This document shows positions 22,960 to 31,885 of a stretch of 36,092 bases of DNA, piece after piece. The stretch comes from Coprococcus sp. (GTDB taxonomy: Bacteria; Bacillota; Clostridia; Lachnospirales; Lachnospiraceae). The notes beneath the pieces are model-generated. The model made no database searches. It saw nothing but the letters and a program-made list of their open reading frames with translations, and was not told where the DNA came from. The translations under genes and the position numbers were made by a program. The DNA lies in NCBI GenBank assembly GCA_022793995.1, contig JAAWDY010000018.1:1-36092 (forward strand), written 5' to 3'. Within the stretch, counting starts at the first letter, position 1; every line of letters starts with the position of its first letter.

Positions 22960-23895
22960 ATGAGTATGGGCAGAATAGGGAAAAGATGGGCGGCGCTTTT
23001 GCTTACGGCCTGCATTTTGGCGCAAGCGATAGGATGCGGGAAAAAGGCGGACACTTCCGATTCGCCGTATAAGATCTATTACGTGAATCAGGATGTGACG
23101 GCGCTGGTAGAAACGGCATACGAAGGCGAGATGAAAGATACGGAGAAAGCGGTGTCCGGTATGCTTGCCGCCCTGCGGATGAATAAAGAGGAGATTGAGG
23201 AACAGCCTGCCATACCGGAAGGCGTTGTTATTGAGGACTACGTGATCGGGGATGAGAAGCTGGAATTGTATTTCAACGCAGCTTACCGGGAGATGGACGT
23301 GGTGCGCGAGACTTTGTGCCGCGCCGCCTTGGTGCGTTCTCTGACACAGATCGAAGGCGTGATCCTGGTAGCGTTCTATGTGGACGGGCAGCCTCTTACT
23401 AATCAGGAAGGCAGGGAGTATGGTTATATGCAGTCGGAGGATTTTGTGGCTAATACAGGATCTTCCATTAATTCCTACGAGGTCACGAATCTGACCCTGT
23501 ATTTTGCAGGAGAAAACGGAGATAAGTTGGCGGTGGAGAATGTCAGCGTCCGATTTAACACAAGTCATCTTACAGAGAAAGTCATTGTGGAAAAGCTGAT
23601 GAAAGGACCGACTCAGGCGGAGCATCATGCGGTGATCCCGAAAGGGACGAAGCTGCTTGGCGTGTCCTTACGGGACGGGGTCTGTTATCTGAATTTTGAC
23701 GAGGGCCTGAAAAACATCACTCCCGGAGTCATGCCGGAAACCGTGATCTATTCCATCGTAAATTCTGTGACTGAGAGTGGATCGGTAAGCAAGGTACAGA
23801 TCGCGATCAATGGGGAGAGTAATCTGACCTATCTGGAAAGTATCGAACTGAGCGAACCTCTGAGCAGGAATCTGGATATTGTGGAGGAAAATTAG
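22960..23895 (+). CDS. GerMN-domain lipoprotein
   Basis: About 311 residues from ATG 22960 (GAGGG at 22945-22949; ATG 22966 is an equally good alternative). The N-terminus KRWAALLLTACILAQAIGC is a signal peptide with a lipobox-like end (AIGC). Two GerMN repeats follow: first about 35-150 (YKIYYVNQD...LVRSLTQIEGVILVAFYVDG), second about 180-300 (LTLYFAGENGDKL...EKLMKGPTQAEHHAVIPKGTKLLGVSLRDGVCYLNFDEGL). GerM of Bacillus participates in sporulation septum/germination. Similar proteins are also found beside sensor kinases (LpqB-like arrangement in Actinobacteria). Directly following a sensor kinase by 24 bp, it may modulate that kinase (inference). The stop lies just before the comEC start. Confidence 0.88.
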   Translation: MSMGRIGKRWAALLLTACILAQAIGCGKKADTSDSPYKIYYVNQDVTALVETAYEGEMKDTEKAVSGMLAALRMNKEEIEEQPAIPEGVVIEDYVIGDEKLELYFNAAYREMDVVRETLCRAALVRSLTQIEGVILVAFYVDGQPLTNQEGREYGYMQSEDFVANTGSSINSYEVTNLTLYFAGENGDKLAVENVSVRFNTSHLTEKVIVEKLMKGPTQAEHHAVIPKGTKLLGVSLRDGVCYLNFDEGLKNITPGVMPETVIYSIVNSVTESGSVSKVQIAINGESNLTYLESIELSEPLSRNLDIVEEN

Positions 23896-23899
23896 TCAA

Positions 23900-26329
23900 G
23901 TGAAAATAAAAATACAAAAGAAATCCGGCGCACGGCAAGGGAAACGGATCCTTTGCCGTTTGTGTCTGGCAGCCGTACTTATGGTTTGTATTTTGCAGTA
24001 CGTTTTCGGCGCACGTTTTTTTAGAGCGCAGGAAATATCGGCGTGCGAGAAGGCGCTAAAGGAGGGAGAGGAGGCAGAGCTTGCCGGCGTAGTTTACAAA
24101 AAAGCGGTGAGCAAGGATAAACATATCCTGTATCTGGAAGACATTCAAATCAAAGGCAAGGATATTCTACAGGAAAAGATAAAAGAACGTCTGATCGTCT
24201 ATTTGTCAGAAGACTACGGTCAAAAAGACAAAGACCGGCAGGTTCCAAAGATTGGAGAGCAGGTCACTGTAAGCGGGACCGTCGGCTTTTTTCAGGAATC
24301 CCCGAATCCGGGGAACTTTAATCAGAAATTTTACTATCAAAAGCAAAATATCCATATGGCGCTGTGGGAAGGATTAATCCAGGAAAGAGATGGGGATGCG
24401 GTAGGTCCGATGGATTCCCTAAAAGAAAGCCTCTGGCAGTTCCGGATGCGCACAGCCAGGATGGTTTGCGGCTATGCAGGTGAGAGGCAAGGAGGAATGT
24501 TAAGCTCCATGCTCCTGGGAGAACGCTCCTATGCGGATGCGGATCTGCTTGAAGAATATCGTCAGAGCGGGATCGGGCACCTGCTTGCCATATCAGGTCT
24601 GCACGTCTCTTTTCTTGGGATGGGGATCTATTCCTTCTTAAGAAAAGCTGGAACTCCGATTTTGCCCTCAGCTCTTGCCGGGACTCTCATCTTGTGCCTC
24701 TATGTAGTATTAAGCGGCGCAAGTGTGTCTGCGGTGCGGGCATGCGTGATGTTCCTTCTCCGTATGGGGGCAAACTTAAGCGGACGGGAATATGACGGAC
24801 TCACCGCACTTAGCGCGGCAGCGCTTTTTATCCTGGCAAGGAATCCTCTCTGGCTCTTTGACGCGGGATTTCTGCTGTCCTTTGGGGCGGTCTTTGGCAT
24901 TTATCTGACCGCGCCCCTTTTGTGGGGAGACAAAAAGGAAGGCAAAAAAGCATATAAGACGTCTCTTGCGATGCAGCTTACCGTGCTTCCGATACAGCTT
25001 TACTACTATTATGAAACTTGTGTGTATTCCCTGGCGTGGAATCTCATTGCCGTTCCCATGGCAGGCGGGATTTTTGCGTGCGGGATGGCGGGAATTTTCT
25101 TAAATCAGATCGGCGTATGGCTGGACGGAAGTATCCTGTGGCAGATTGGCGCGCCGTTTACAGCAGTTTTAAAGATGGCGGCAAAAGCTTCCTTTGGCAC
25201 AGCTGCGCTGGGGCTTCGGTTCTATGGATGGGGGAGCGGCGTCATCCTTGTCCTTCCCGGCGCGAGATGGGTGGCGGGGCAGCCGTCTCCTGTGCGGCTC
25301 GTCATTTACACGCTCTCCATCTGTGCACTTCTGGCGCTGCGCAGGTATATGCGGAATTTAGACGTGCCAAGTTATGGAAATCCTGGAAATGGGAAAACAG
25401 CAAGAAGGACATTAAGATCACGGCCTCGGACACGTTTCCTGCTGCTTTTTGCGCAGGTTCTTACGGTATGCCTTGCGATCAGCGTTCTTGCATTTCCCCA
25501 GGGAAAGTATGGGGAAATGGAGGCGGTTATGCTGAACGTGGGTCAGGGAGATGGCTTCTTTTTGCGGGGACCCGCCGGCGATACCTATCTGATTGACGGA
25601 GGCAGCAGTTCAGTGAAACATGTGGGAAAATACCGCCTCGAACCGTTTCTCAAATCACAGGGCGTGGGCGAGCTGGATTATGTATTTGTCTCCCATGGGG
25701 ATATCGATCATGTAAACGGCGTGGAAGAGCTTCTGAACCGTCAGAAGATGGGCGTGAAAATCCGCCGTCTTGTACTTCCTCCCGCCAGATATTGGGATGA
25801 GAAGCTGAAGGCGCTTGCAGAGCTTGCCTATAAGAAGGGGGTTTTGGTCTTTACTATGGGGCAGGGGCAGAAATTCCGGGAGGAAGACTTGCAGATCACC
25901 TGCCTGTGGCCGCAGGACGGCAAAGAAGAGGAGTGTGAGCCGGGGAACGAGGCTTCGATGGTTCTCTCGGTCACTTTTGGCGAGTTTGACATACTCTTTA
26001 CTGGCGATTTGGAAAAAGAAGGGGAAGACGCAGTCGCCGTTTGGATCGCCAAAAAGCAGGAAAAAGGAGAACTCCCGGGAGTTTATGAGCTTTTGAAGGC
26101 AGGGCATCACGGCTCGAAAAATGCCAGCCAGGAAGAACTTCTGAATATCGTAAGGCCGGGGGTTGTGTGGATTTCCGCGGGAGAAAGGAACCGATACGGA
26201 CATCCGCATGAGGAGACACTGGAAAGGCTTGCAAATGTCGGCGCAAAACTATATAATACGAAAGATGGGAGTGCAGTGATCCTGCACACGGACGGAACGA
26301 GATATGATATAAAAAGATGTGGACATTGA
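23900..26329 (+). CDS. comEC: DNA internalisation competence protein ComEC/Rec2
   Basis: 809-residue channel for single-stranded DNA uptake. There is an N-terminal TM and a DUF4131 region (about 20-175). The Competence domain (about 215-480), with many TMs, includes YRQSGIGHLLAISGLHVSFLGM and VLSGASVSAVRACVMFLL. The C-terminal metallo-beta-lactamase-like domain (about 540-800) contains MLNVGQGDGFFLRGP, VSHGDIDHVNGVEELL and LLKAGHHGSKNAS, so the metal-site residues are kept. The frame is open from TTG 23879, but GTG 23900 has GGAGG at 23883-23887 upstream and avoids overlap with the GerMN gene. Works with ComEA encoded upstream. Whether the organism is naturally transformable is not shown by this alone. 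Confidence 0.95.
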   Translation: MKIKIQKKSGARQGKRILCRLCLAAVLMVCILQYVFGARFFRAQEISACEKALKEGEEAELAGVVYKKAVSKDKHILYLEDIQIKGKDILQEKIKERLIVYLSEDYGQKDKDRQVPKIGEQVTVSGTVGFFQESPNPGNFNQKFYYQKQNIHMALWEGLIQERDGDAVGPMDSLKESLWQFRMRTARMVCGYAGERQGGMLSSMLLGERSYADADLLEEYRQSGIGHLLAISGLHVSFLGMGIYSFLRKAGTPILPSALAGTLILCLYVVLSGASVSAVRACVMFLLRMGANLSGREYDGLTALSAAALFILARNPLWLFDAGFLLSFGAVFGIYLTAPLLWGDKKEGKKAYKTSLAMQLTVLPIQLYYYYETCVYSLAWNLIAVPMAGGIFACGMAGIFLNQIGVWLDGSILWQIGAPFTAVLKMAAKASFGTAALGLRFYGWGSGVILVLPGARWVAGQPSPVRLVIYTLSICALLALRRYMRNLDVPSYGNPGNGKTARRTLRSRPRTRFLLLFAQVLTVCLAISVLAFPQGKYGEMEAVMLNVGQGDGFFLRGPAGDTYLIDGGSSSVKHVGKYRLEPFLKSQGVGELDYVFVSHGDIDHVNGVEELLNRQKMGVKIRRLVLPPARYWDEKLKALAELAYKKGVLVFTMGQGQKFREEDLQITCLWPQDGKEEECEPGNEASMVLSVTFGEFDILFTGDLEKEGEDAVAVWIAKKQEKGELPGVYELLKAGHHGSKNASQEELLNIVRPGVVWISAGERNRYGHPHEETLERLANVGAKLYNTKDGSAVILHTDGTRYDIKRCGH

Positions 26330-26403
26330 TCTTTGGCGCCCTATAAGATGATTTGTTAGGAAGTCTACAAGAAAATTTGTGAGTAATTTTATAAGGAAAT
26401 CAA

Positions 26404-27393
26404 ATGAAAAGTCTGAACGAAGATTTGAAAACAGGACAATTTAACCAGATTTATCTGCTCTGCGGCGATGAAGGATATTTGAAGAAGCAGTATAAGGAAC
26501 GGCTGGTAAAGGCGATGATACCAGAGGGTGACACTATGAATTATACGTATTTTGAAGGAAAAAATACGAACCCGAAAGAGATCATCGACTTAGCGGAGAC
26601 GCTTCCCTTTTTTGCGGATGTGCGCTTGATCGTGCTGGAAAATACAAATTTTTTTAAAAACGCTTCACCGGAGCTTGCGGAGTATATAAAGGACATGCCT
26701 GAAAGCACGCATATGATCTTTGTGGAGGAAGAGCTGGATAAAAGAGGAAAGCTCTATAAGGCGGTCAAGGCGAAAGGACGCGTCGTAGAGATGAAACGTC
26801 AGGACGAGAGGACGCTCGTACGATGGATTCTGCAGCTTGCGAAGCAGGAAAAGAAGCAGATGAGTGAGACGGCGGCGCGATATCTTCTCGAAAAGACAGG
26901 GGACGATATGGAGAATATCCTGCAGGAGATGGAAAAACTGACCTGCTATTGTATGTCCCGCGGCGAGATGACGGAGGCAGATATAGAAGAGATCTGTACG
27001 ACAAGGGTCACGAATCACATATTTGATATGGTGGACGCGGTGGCAAACCGGGAACAGAAAAAGGCGCTGGACTATTATTATGACCTGCTGGCGCTCAAAG
27101 AACCGCCCATGCGGATATTATACCTGCTGACAAGGCAGTTCCGTATCCTGATGGAGGTCAAAGAGCTGGAACGGCTGGGCCTGCCGCCAAAAGAAATGGC
27201 GTCCAAAGTAGGGATCATGCCGTTCCTTGTTGGGAAATACCGCGCGCAGGCAAGGGCATTTTCCGGGAAACAGCTCCGCGGCATCGTGGAGGCGGGGGTC
27301 GAGACAGAGGAGAATGTTAAGACCGGGAAAATGCAGGACGTACTTTCTGTGGAATTGTTCCTGGTGAAGTACAGCGCCAGAAGCGGCGGTTGA
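26404..27393 (+). CDS. holA: DNA polymerase III subunit delta
   Basis: 329-residue clamp-loader subunit that opens the beta sliding clamp. The N-terminal region has QIYLLCGDEGYLKKQYKERL, then ETLPFFADVRLIVLENTNFFK, the clamp-contact/ATPase-like fold without a functional Walker A. The middle and C-terminal helical domains contain LLEKTGDDMENILQEMEKL and RILYLLTRQFRILMEVKELE, typical of HolA. The length fits the family. The start ATG 26404 has AAGGAAATC upstream. The gene follows comEC by 74 bp, as in many Firmicutes. Confidence 0.95.
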   Translation: MKSLNEDLKTGQFNQIYLLCGDEGYLKKQYKERLVKAMIPEGDTMNYTYFEGKNTNPKEIIDLAETLPFFADVRLIVLENTNFFKNASPELAEYIKDMPESTHMIFVEEELDKRGKLYKAVKAKGRVVEMKRQDERTLVRWILQLAKQEKKQMSETAARYLLEKTGDDMENILQEMEKLTCYCMSRGEMTEADIEEICTTRVTNHIFDMVDAVANREQKKALDYYYDLLALKEPPMRILYLLTRQFRILMEVKELERLGLPPKEMASKVGIMPFLVGKYRAQARAFSGKQLRGIVEAGVETEENVKTGKMQDVLSVELFLVKYSARSGG

Positions 27394-27493
27394 TCGCGGA
27401 TATAAATTTAAAATAATCCTGTGCGGTTGAAGATGGATTCACGGCAGCCGCCATACAGTTGGAAAAATGAAGAGAAGTGAGGAGATTTGGAAT

Positions 27494-29305
27494 ATGCATA
27501 TGGAACAGAAAAGGATTCGGAATTTTTGCATCATAGCCCATATAGACCATGGTAAATCCACACTGGCGGACCGGATCATTGAGCAGACCGGGCTTTTAAC
27601 AAGCCGGGAGATGCAGGCGCAGGTGTTGGACAATATGGATCTGGAGCGGGAGAGAGGGATTACGATTAAATCCCAGGCGGTGCGGACGGTTTATAAGGCG
27701 AAAGACGGGGAAGAATACATCTTTAACTTGATCGACACTCCGGGGCATGTGGATTTTAACTATGAGGTTTCCCGAAGCCTTGCCGCCTGCGACGGCGCGA
27801 TCTTAGTGGTGGACGCGGCGCAGGGGGTGGAGGCCCAGACCCTTGCCAACGTATACCTGGCCCTGGATCACGATTTGGATGTGATGCCGGTCATCAACAA
27901 GATCGACCTGCCCAGCGCGGAGCCGGACCGGGTGATCGAAGAGATTGAAGATGTGATCGGGATTGAGGCGCAGGATGCGCCGCGGATCTCGGCAAAAACT
28001 GGGTTGAATGTAGACGAGGTGCTGGAGCAGATTGTGTCCAAGATTCCAGCGCCGGGCGGCGACGCGGACGCACCGCTTCAAGCATTGATCTTTGACTCGC
28101 TCTACGATCCCTATAAAGGCGTGATTGTGTTCTGTCGTATCATGGAAGGAAGCGTCCGCAAAGGGACGCCGATCCGGATGATGGCGACCGGGGCGCAGGC
28201 CGAGGTGGTTGAGGTAGGGTATTTCGGGGCCGGGCAGTTTATTCCCTGCGAGGAACTATCCGCAGGCATGGTAGGATATCTGACCGCCAGCTTGAAAAAT
28301 GTAAAAGACACCCGGGTGGGCGATACGGTCACGAATGCGCAGAGTCCGTGCGAGAGGCCGCTTCCCGGATACAAGAAGGTCAATCCCATGGTGTACTGCG
28401 GCATGTACCCTGCGGACAGCGCCAGATATACAGATTTGCGCGACGCACTGGAAAAACTCCAGCTCAATGATGCGGCGCTTCAGTTCGAGCCGGAGACCTC
28501 GCTTGCGCTGGGATTTGGTTTCCGGTGCGGATTTCTGGGGCTTTTGCATCTGGAGATCATACAGGAAAGGCTGGAGAGAGAATATAATCTCGACCTGGTG
28601 ACAACCGCGCCGGGCGTAATCTATAAAGTGTACAGGACAAACGGGGAAGTCATTGAACTGACGAATCCCTCCAATCTGCCCGACCCGGCAGAGATCGAGT
28701 ACATGGAGGAGCCTGTGGTGAAGGCGGAGATCATGGTGACCTCCGAGTTTATCGGCTCGATCATGGATCTCTGCCAGGAACGCAGAGGTATCTACCAGGG
28801 AATGGAGTATATTGAGGAGACCCGGGCGGTATTGCGCTATCACCTTCCCTTAAACGAGATCATCTACGATTTCTTCGACGCCCTGAAATCACGTTCCAGA
28901 GGATACGCCTCCTTTGACTATGAGCTGCTCGGCTATGAGCGGTCGGAGCTTGTGAAGCTGGATATCCTTATCAATAAGGAAGAGGTCGACGCCCTCTCCT
29001 TCATCGTATTTGCGGGAAGCGCATACGAGAGGGGACGGAAGATGTGCGAGAAGCTCAAAGAAGAGATTCCAAGACAGCTTTTTGAGATTCCGATCCAGGC
29101 GGCCATCGGGAGCAAGATCATCGCCAGGGAGACGGTAAAGGCGCTGAGGAAAGACGTACTTGCCAAATGCTACGGCGGCGATATCACCCGGAAGAAGAAG
29201 CTATTGGAGAAGCAGAAGGAAGGAAAGAAGCGGATGCGCCAGGTGGGCAGTGTGGAAATCCCGCAGAAGGCGTTCATGAGCGTATTGAAGCTGGATGATA
29301 AGTAA
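27494..29305 (+). CDS. lepA: Elongation factor 4 (back-translocating GTPase)
   Basis: 603-residue translational GTPase that acts on ribosomes. G1 is AHIDHGKST at about 15-23, G2/G3 are [18 protein letters not shown] ([10 protein letters not shown]) and DTPGHVDF, and G4 is NKIDLPSA. Domains II, III and V follow, then the LepA-specific C-terminal domain with [21 protein letters not shown] and [31 protein letters not shown] segments. Upstream ATG 27467 is in frame, but ATG 27494 has AGGAG at 27480-27484 and gives exactly the family length of 603. The stop codon overlaps the hemW start by one base, indicating coupling. Confidence 0.97.
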   Translation: MHMEQKRIRNFCIIAHIDHGKSTLADRIIEQTGLLTSREMQAQVLDNMDLERERGITIKSQAVRTVYKAKDGEEYIFNLIDTPGHVDFNYEVSRSLAACDGAILVVDAAQGVEAQTLANVYLALDHDLDVMPVINKIDLPSAEPDRVIEEIEDVIGIEAQDAPRISAKTGLNVDEVLEQIVSKIPAPGGDADAPLQALIFDSLYDPYKGVIVFCRIMEGSVRKGTPIRMMATGAQAEVVEVGYFGAGQFIPCEELSAGMVGYLTASLKNVKDTRVGDTVTNAQSPCERPLPGYKKVNPMVYCGMYPADSARYTDLRDALEKLQLNDAALQFEPETSLALGFGFRCGFLGLLHLEIIQERLEREYNLDLVTTAPGVIYKVYRTNGEVIELTNPSNLPDPAEIEYMEEPVVKAEIMVTSEFIGSIMDLCQERRGIYQGMEYIEETRAVLRYHLPLNEIIYDFFDALKSRSRGYASFDYELLGYERSELVKLDILINKEEVDALSFIVFAGSAYERGRKMCEKLKEEIPRQLFEIPIQAAIGSKIIARETVKALRKDVLAKCYGGDITRKKKLLEKQKEGKKRMRQVGSVEIPQKAFMSVLKLDDK

Positions 29306-30489
29306 TGAAAGAACTGGAAATTTATATTCATATTCCATTTTGTGTGAAAAAATGTGCATATTGTGATTTCTTGTCGGCGTCCGCGCCGGAGGAAGAACGA
29401 GAAGAGTATGTGAAAATGCTCTGCCGGGAGATAGAGGCCTGCCGGCAGAGCAGGAATCCGGCTCTTGCGTCGTACGAGGTGAGTACGGTCTTCTTTGGTG
29501 GCGGGACGCCGTCGATTCTTTCCGGGGAACAGACAGGGCGGATCATGGGTGCTCTTAAAGAATGCTTCCCCATCCGTCCGGATGCGGAGATCAGCCTGGA
29601 GATGAATCCGGGGACGGTGACGGATCAAAAGCTGGCTTCATACCGAAGCTTCGGGATCAACCGCCTCAGCATCGGGCTTCAGTCAGCGGACGACCAGGAG
29701 CTTCGTCTCCTGGGGCGGATCCACACCTGGGCGGATTTCCTCAAATCCTATCATATGGCAAGAGAAGCCGGATTTGAAAATATCAATGTAGACCTGATTT
29801 CCGCTATTCCCGGGCAGACGGAAAAAAGCTGGGAGAAATCCCTGTGCGCGGCGGTATCGCAGAAGCCGGAGCACATCTCGGCATACAGCCTGATTCTGGA
29901 GCCGGGAACCCCTTTCTATGAGAAGTACGGCGGAGAAGAGAAAGCAGGGCAGGAAGCCGCGCCGGATGAGGAAAAGGGCAGAGAAGCCATACCGGACGAA
30001 GAGACGGATAGGCACATGTACCGTCGGACAAAAGAAATCCTTGAGGGCGCCGGGTACGGACGCTATGAAATATCCAACTACGCGCTTTTCGGCCGGGAGT
30101 GCCGCCATAATCTGGGATACTGGGAAAGAACAGAATACTTGGGATTTGGAGTCGGAGCGTCGACGCTTTTTAACCATGCGAGATATACGAATCCAGGCAG
30201 GATTACAGAGTACCAGAAGGACTTTTCCGGCAAGTTTCAGGGGGAAAAATTGACAAGGGCGGAAGAGATGGAAGAATTTATGTTCCTGGGGCTGAGGAAG
30301 ATGAAAGGAATCTCCAGGGAGGTGTTTCGGAATACGTTCGGCGAAGAGCTGGAGTGTGTTTACGGAGAAACGATCAGAAAGCTTAGAAGGCTTGGGATGC
30401 TGGAAGAGTCCGGGGATGGGGACAGGATTTTTTTGACGGAGAGAGGGATTGATGTGAGTAACGCGGTGTTTGTGGAATTTTTATTTTGA
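29305..30489 (+). CDS. hemW: Radical SAM heme chaperone HemW
   Basis: 394-residue radical-SAM protein. The cluster motif is CVKKCAYC at about 11-18 (CxxxCxxC), preceded by YIHIPF. The SAM-binding segments are FFGGGTPSIL and the INRLSIGLQSADDQELRLLGRIHT stretch. The C-terminal HemN region has HNLGYWERTEYLGFGVGASTLF. HemW delivers heme to respiratory enzymes and is often annotated as oxygen-independent coproporphyrinogen oxidase, but it lacks that enzyme's extra substrate-site features. The insertion after YEKYG carries two copies of a 10-residue unit, GQEAAPDEEK and GREAIPDEET (29947-30006), an unusual tandem duplication. The start ATG 29305 overlaps the lepA stop by one base. Confidence 0.94.
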   Translation: MKELEIYIHIPFCVKKCAYCDFLSASAPEEEREEYVKMLCREIEACRQSRNPALASYEVSTVFFGGGTPSILSGEQTGRIMGALKECFPIRPDAEISLEMNPGTVTDQKLASYRSFGINRLSIGLQSADDQELRLLGRIHTWADFLKSYHMAREAGFENINVDLISAIPGQTEKSWEKSLCAAVSQKPEHISAYSLILEPGTPFYEKYGGEEKAGQEAAPDEEKGREAIPDEETDRHMYRRTKEILEGAGYGRYEISNYALFGRECRHNLGYWERTEYLGFGVGASTLFNHARYTNPGRITEYQKDFSGKFQGEKLTRAEEMEEFMFLGLRKMKGISREVFRNTFGEELECVYGETIRKLRRLGMLEESGDGDRIFLTERGIDVSNAVFVEFLF

Positions 30490-30504
30490 TCGGGGGATCA
30501 AATC

Positions 30505-30540
30505 AATATTGTATTAGTATTACATTCGTGATACAATATT
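30505..30540 (+). promoter_or_regulatory. Promoter within a perfect inverted repeat, toxin-antitoxin operator
   Basis: AATATTGTAT (30505-30514) and ATACAATATT (30531-30540) are exact inverses separated by 16 bp. The same bases supply a -35 TTGTAT (30509-30514), a 17-bp spacer and a -10 TACAAT (30532-30537). A repressor binding the repeat would cover both hexamers, as expected for autoregulation by a RelB-type antitoxin complex. A small TTTGATC/GATCAAA hairpin at 30485-30502 precedes it, at the hemW stop. Confidence 0.75.
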
Positions 30541-30565
30541 ATTACAAAATCATTGGAGGTGCAAT

Positions 30566-30829
30566 ATGGCTACATTACAAATCCGTATTGACGATACATT
30601 AAAAAAGCAAGCTGATACATTGTTTTCCAGTCTCGGATTGGATACATCAACAGCAATCCGTATTTTTCTGAATGCTTCTGTGGAAAACGCGGGAATTCCA
30701 TTTCCTGTGCAACACAAACCAATTCCTTATTCTCTTCAAGAAGCTGTTTATGACAGCAGATTCCGAAGAAATCTTAATGGCCCTTTTGACAGTGCTACGG
30801 CTGCTGTTGCATCCATGCTAGAGGATTAA
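30566..30829 (+). CDS. RelB/DinJ-family antitoxin
   Basis: 87-residue protein. The N-terminus is a ribbon-helix-helix DNA-binding fold (TLQIRIDDTLKKQADTLFSSLGLDTSTAIRIFLNAS), as in DinJ/RelB. The C-terminal half is less ordered and likely wraps the toxin. Antitoxins of this family neutralise the partner ribonuclease and repress their own promoter. The inverted repeat at 30505-30540 fits this. The start ATG 30566 has TTGGAGGTG upstream. The toxin gene begins 3 nt after its stop codon. Composition is more AT-rich than hemW, a sign of transfer. Confidence 0.92.
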   Translation: MATLQIRIDDTLKKQADTLFSSLGLDTSTAIRIFLNASVENAGIPFPVQHKPIPYSLQEAVYDSRFRRNLNGPFDSATAAVASMLED

Positions 30830-30832
30830 CAC

Positions 30833-31111
30833 ATGTATAAAATTGTTTACACCAACCGTATGAAGAAAGATGTCAAGTTGATGAAAAAAAGAGGTAAAGA
30901 CATAGGAAAACTTGTCAATGTACTTTCATTGCTTACAGGTGGCGGTCCATTACCTATTAAATATAAAGATCATGCACTCAGTGGCAGCCTACAAGATTTT
31001 AGGGAATGCCATATAGAACCGGATTGGCTGCTTATGTACCAAATTTACGAAGATACTCTTATTCTTTCCGCTACTGCGACTGGAAGTCATGCCGATTTGC
31101 TTGGAAAATAA
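30833..31111 (+). CDS. YafQ/RelE-type mRNA interferase toxin
   Basis: 92-residue toxin of the YafQ branch of the RelE superfamily, which cleaves mRNA on the ribosome. Family positions visible are DHALSGSLQDFRECHIEPDWLLMYQI (the catalytic His/Asp region of YafQ, with H-x-x-P-D-W) and the C-terminal GSHADLL with the last active-site His. The residues before GSH read TAT rather than the common RT, a modest deviation. The start ATG 30833 is 3 nt after the antitoxin stop codon. It is probably translated by coupling, with no separate strong ribosome binding site. No good terminator was seen in the 78 bp that follow. Confidence 0.92.
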   Translation: MYKIVYTNRMKKDVKLMKKRGKDIGKLVNVLSLLTGGGPLPIKYKDHALSGSLQDFRECHIEPDWLLMYQIYEDTLILSATATGSHADLLGK

Positions 31112-31189
31112 TAGTCGAGTAATGGCGTAAGGGACAGTCTTAAACCATGTGCTTTCTTACATTATAGAAGAAGTCAGAAAGTCAATCCG

Positions 31190-31828
31190 TTAGACAACCT
31201 CTCGTGCACACTGAACCATTGGGTCATCGACAAGTTCGATACTGACTTCCAAAGAGGCAATATTTAATTTGCTGATATTCGTAAGTGCGGCGTTCAAAAC
31301 CTGGCGGGAATTTTGGGCACAGATTACGCCGCTATATGGGGCCATGTGGACACTACCCATTTTAATATTGATAGAAGCCAATACTGTTTCCAGACTTTTG
31401 TTGTGTTCAATCGCCGTAAGGACACTCTTTAACTGGAAATAGCCGTATAGCATTACACTATTAAGAACTTCAGTGCCCCAAATGCTTTGATAATATTCTA
31501 AAAAATGAATGTCATCCGGCACCGGTGACGGCATGCCTGTTAGAATTTCCTTTAACATGTTTTCCAATTCTGAAATTTGCGCATCACAACCGATATACTT
31601 CCAATATGCTACAGCAAATTCGTTTGCGAACATTTCTTCTTGTACATTAGACAGGTTGATATTTTGTACGTCGATGATACAATGTCCTAATTCGTGGATA
31701 ATATTGTACCAATGGAAATATAGGTCAAACTTATATTGCGTATTATCCTTTCCCAATAACATCTGATATTCTTGCTGCTGCTCCCTGGTGCCGTGTTCGT
31801 ATTGGCCGGAAATGATTTTGTATTGCAT
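31190..31828 (-). CDS. Uncharacterised HELGH zinc-metallopeptidase-like protein
   Basis: 212 residues, family not recognised. Near residue 45-55 it has YNIIHELGHCIIDV, a canonical HExxH zincin signature. The nearby EEMFANEFAVAYW (Glu and Asn-Glu-Phe-Ala) resembles the third-ligand helix of ImmA/IrrE-type peptidases. There is no signal peptide or TM, so it is probably cytoplasmic. The start I chose (31828) has GGAGGG five bases upstream on the minus strand. The Met at 31840 overlaps that ribosome binding site. The C-terminal 120 residues show no known motif. It faces the toxin-antitoxin pair tail-to-tail and has its own promoter next to a palindromic element. An immunity/stress regulator protease is possible, but no HTH gene is adjacent. 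Confidence 0.7.
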   Translation of the reverse strand: MQYKIISGQYEHGTREQQQEYQMLLGKDNTQYKFDLYFHWYNIIHELGHCIIDVQNINLSNVQEEMFANEFAVAYWKYIGCDAQISELENMLKEILTGMPSPVPDDIHFLEYYQSIWGTEVLNSVMLYGYFQLKSVLTAIEHNKSLETVLASINIKMGSVHMAPYSGVICAQNSRQVLNAALTNISKLNIASLEVSIELVDDPMVQCAREVV

Positions 31829-31856
31829 TTTTCCCTCCATTGTGTAAGATATGAGT

Positions 31857-31885
31857 ATTATAGATTATAGTCTTTGGAGATGCAA
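31857..31885 (-). promoter_or_regulatory. Promoter of the HELGH protein gene
   Basis: On the minus strand TTGCAT (31885-31880), a 17-bp spacer and TATAAT (31862-31857), with transcription expected near 31850 and a leader of about 22 nt. The -35 overlaps one copy of the GCAACAT direct repeat that flanks the palindromic element. Confidence 0.55.

Noticed and set aside
22219..23628. 469-residue open frame on the minus strand
   Set aside because: It lies opposite the well-supported sensor kinase and GerMN genes, has a His/Arg-rich shadow composition and no recognisable domain.
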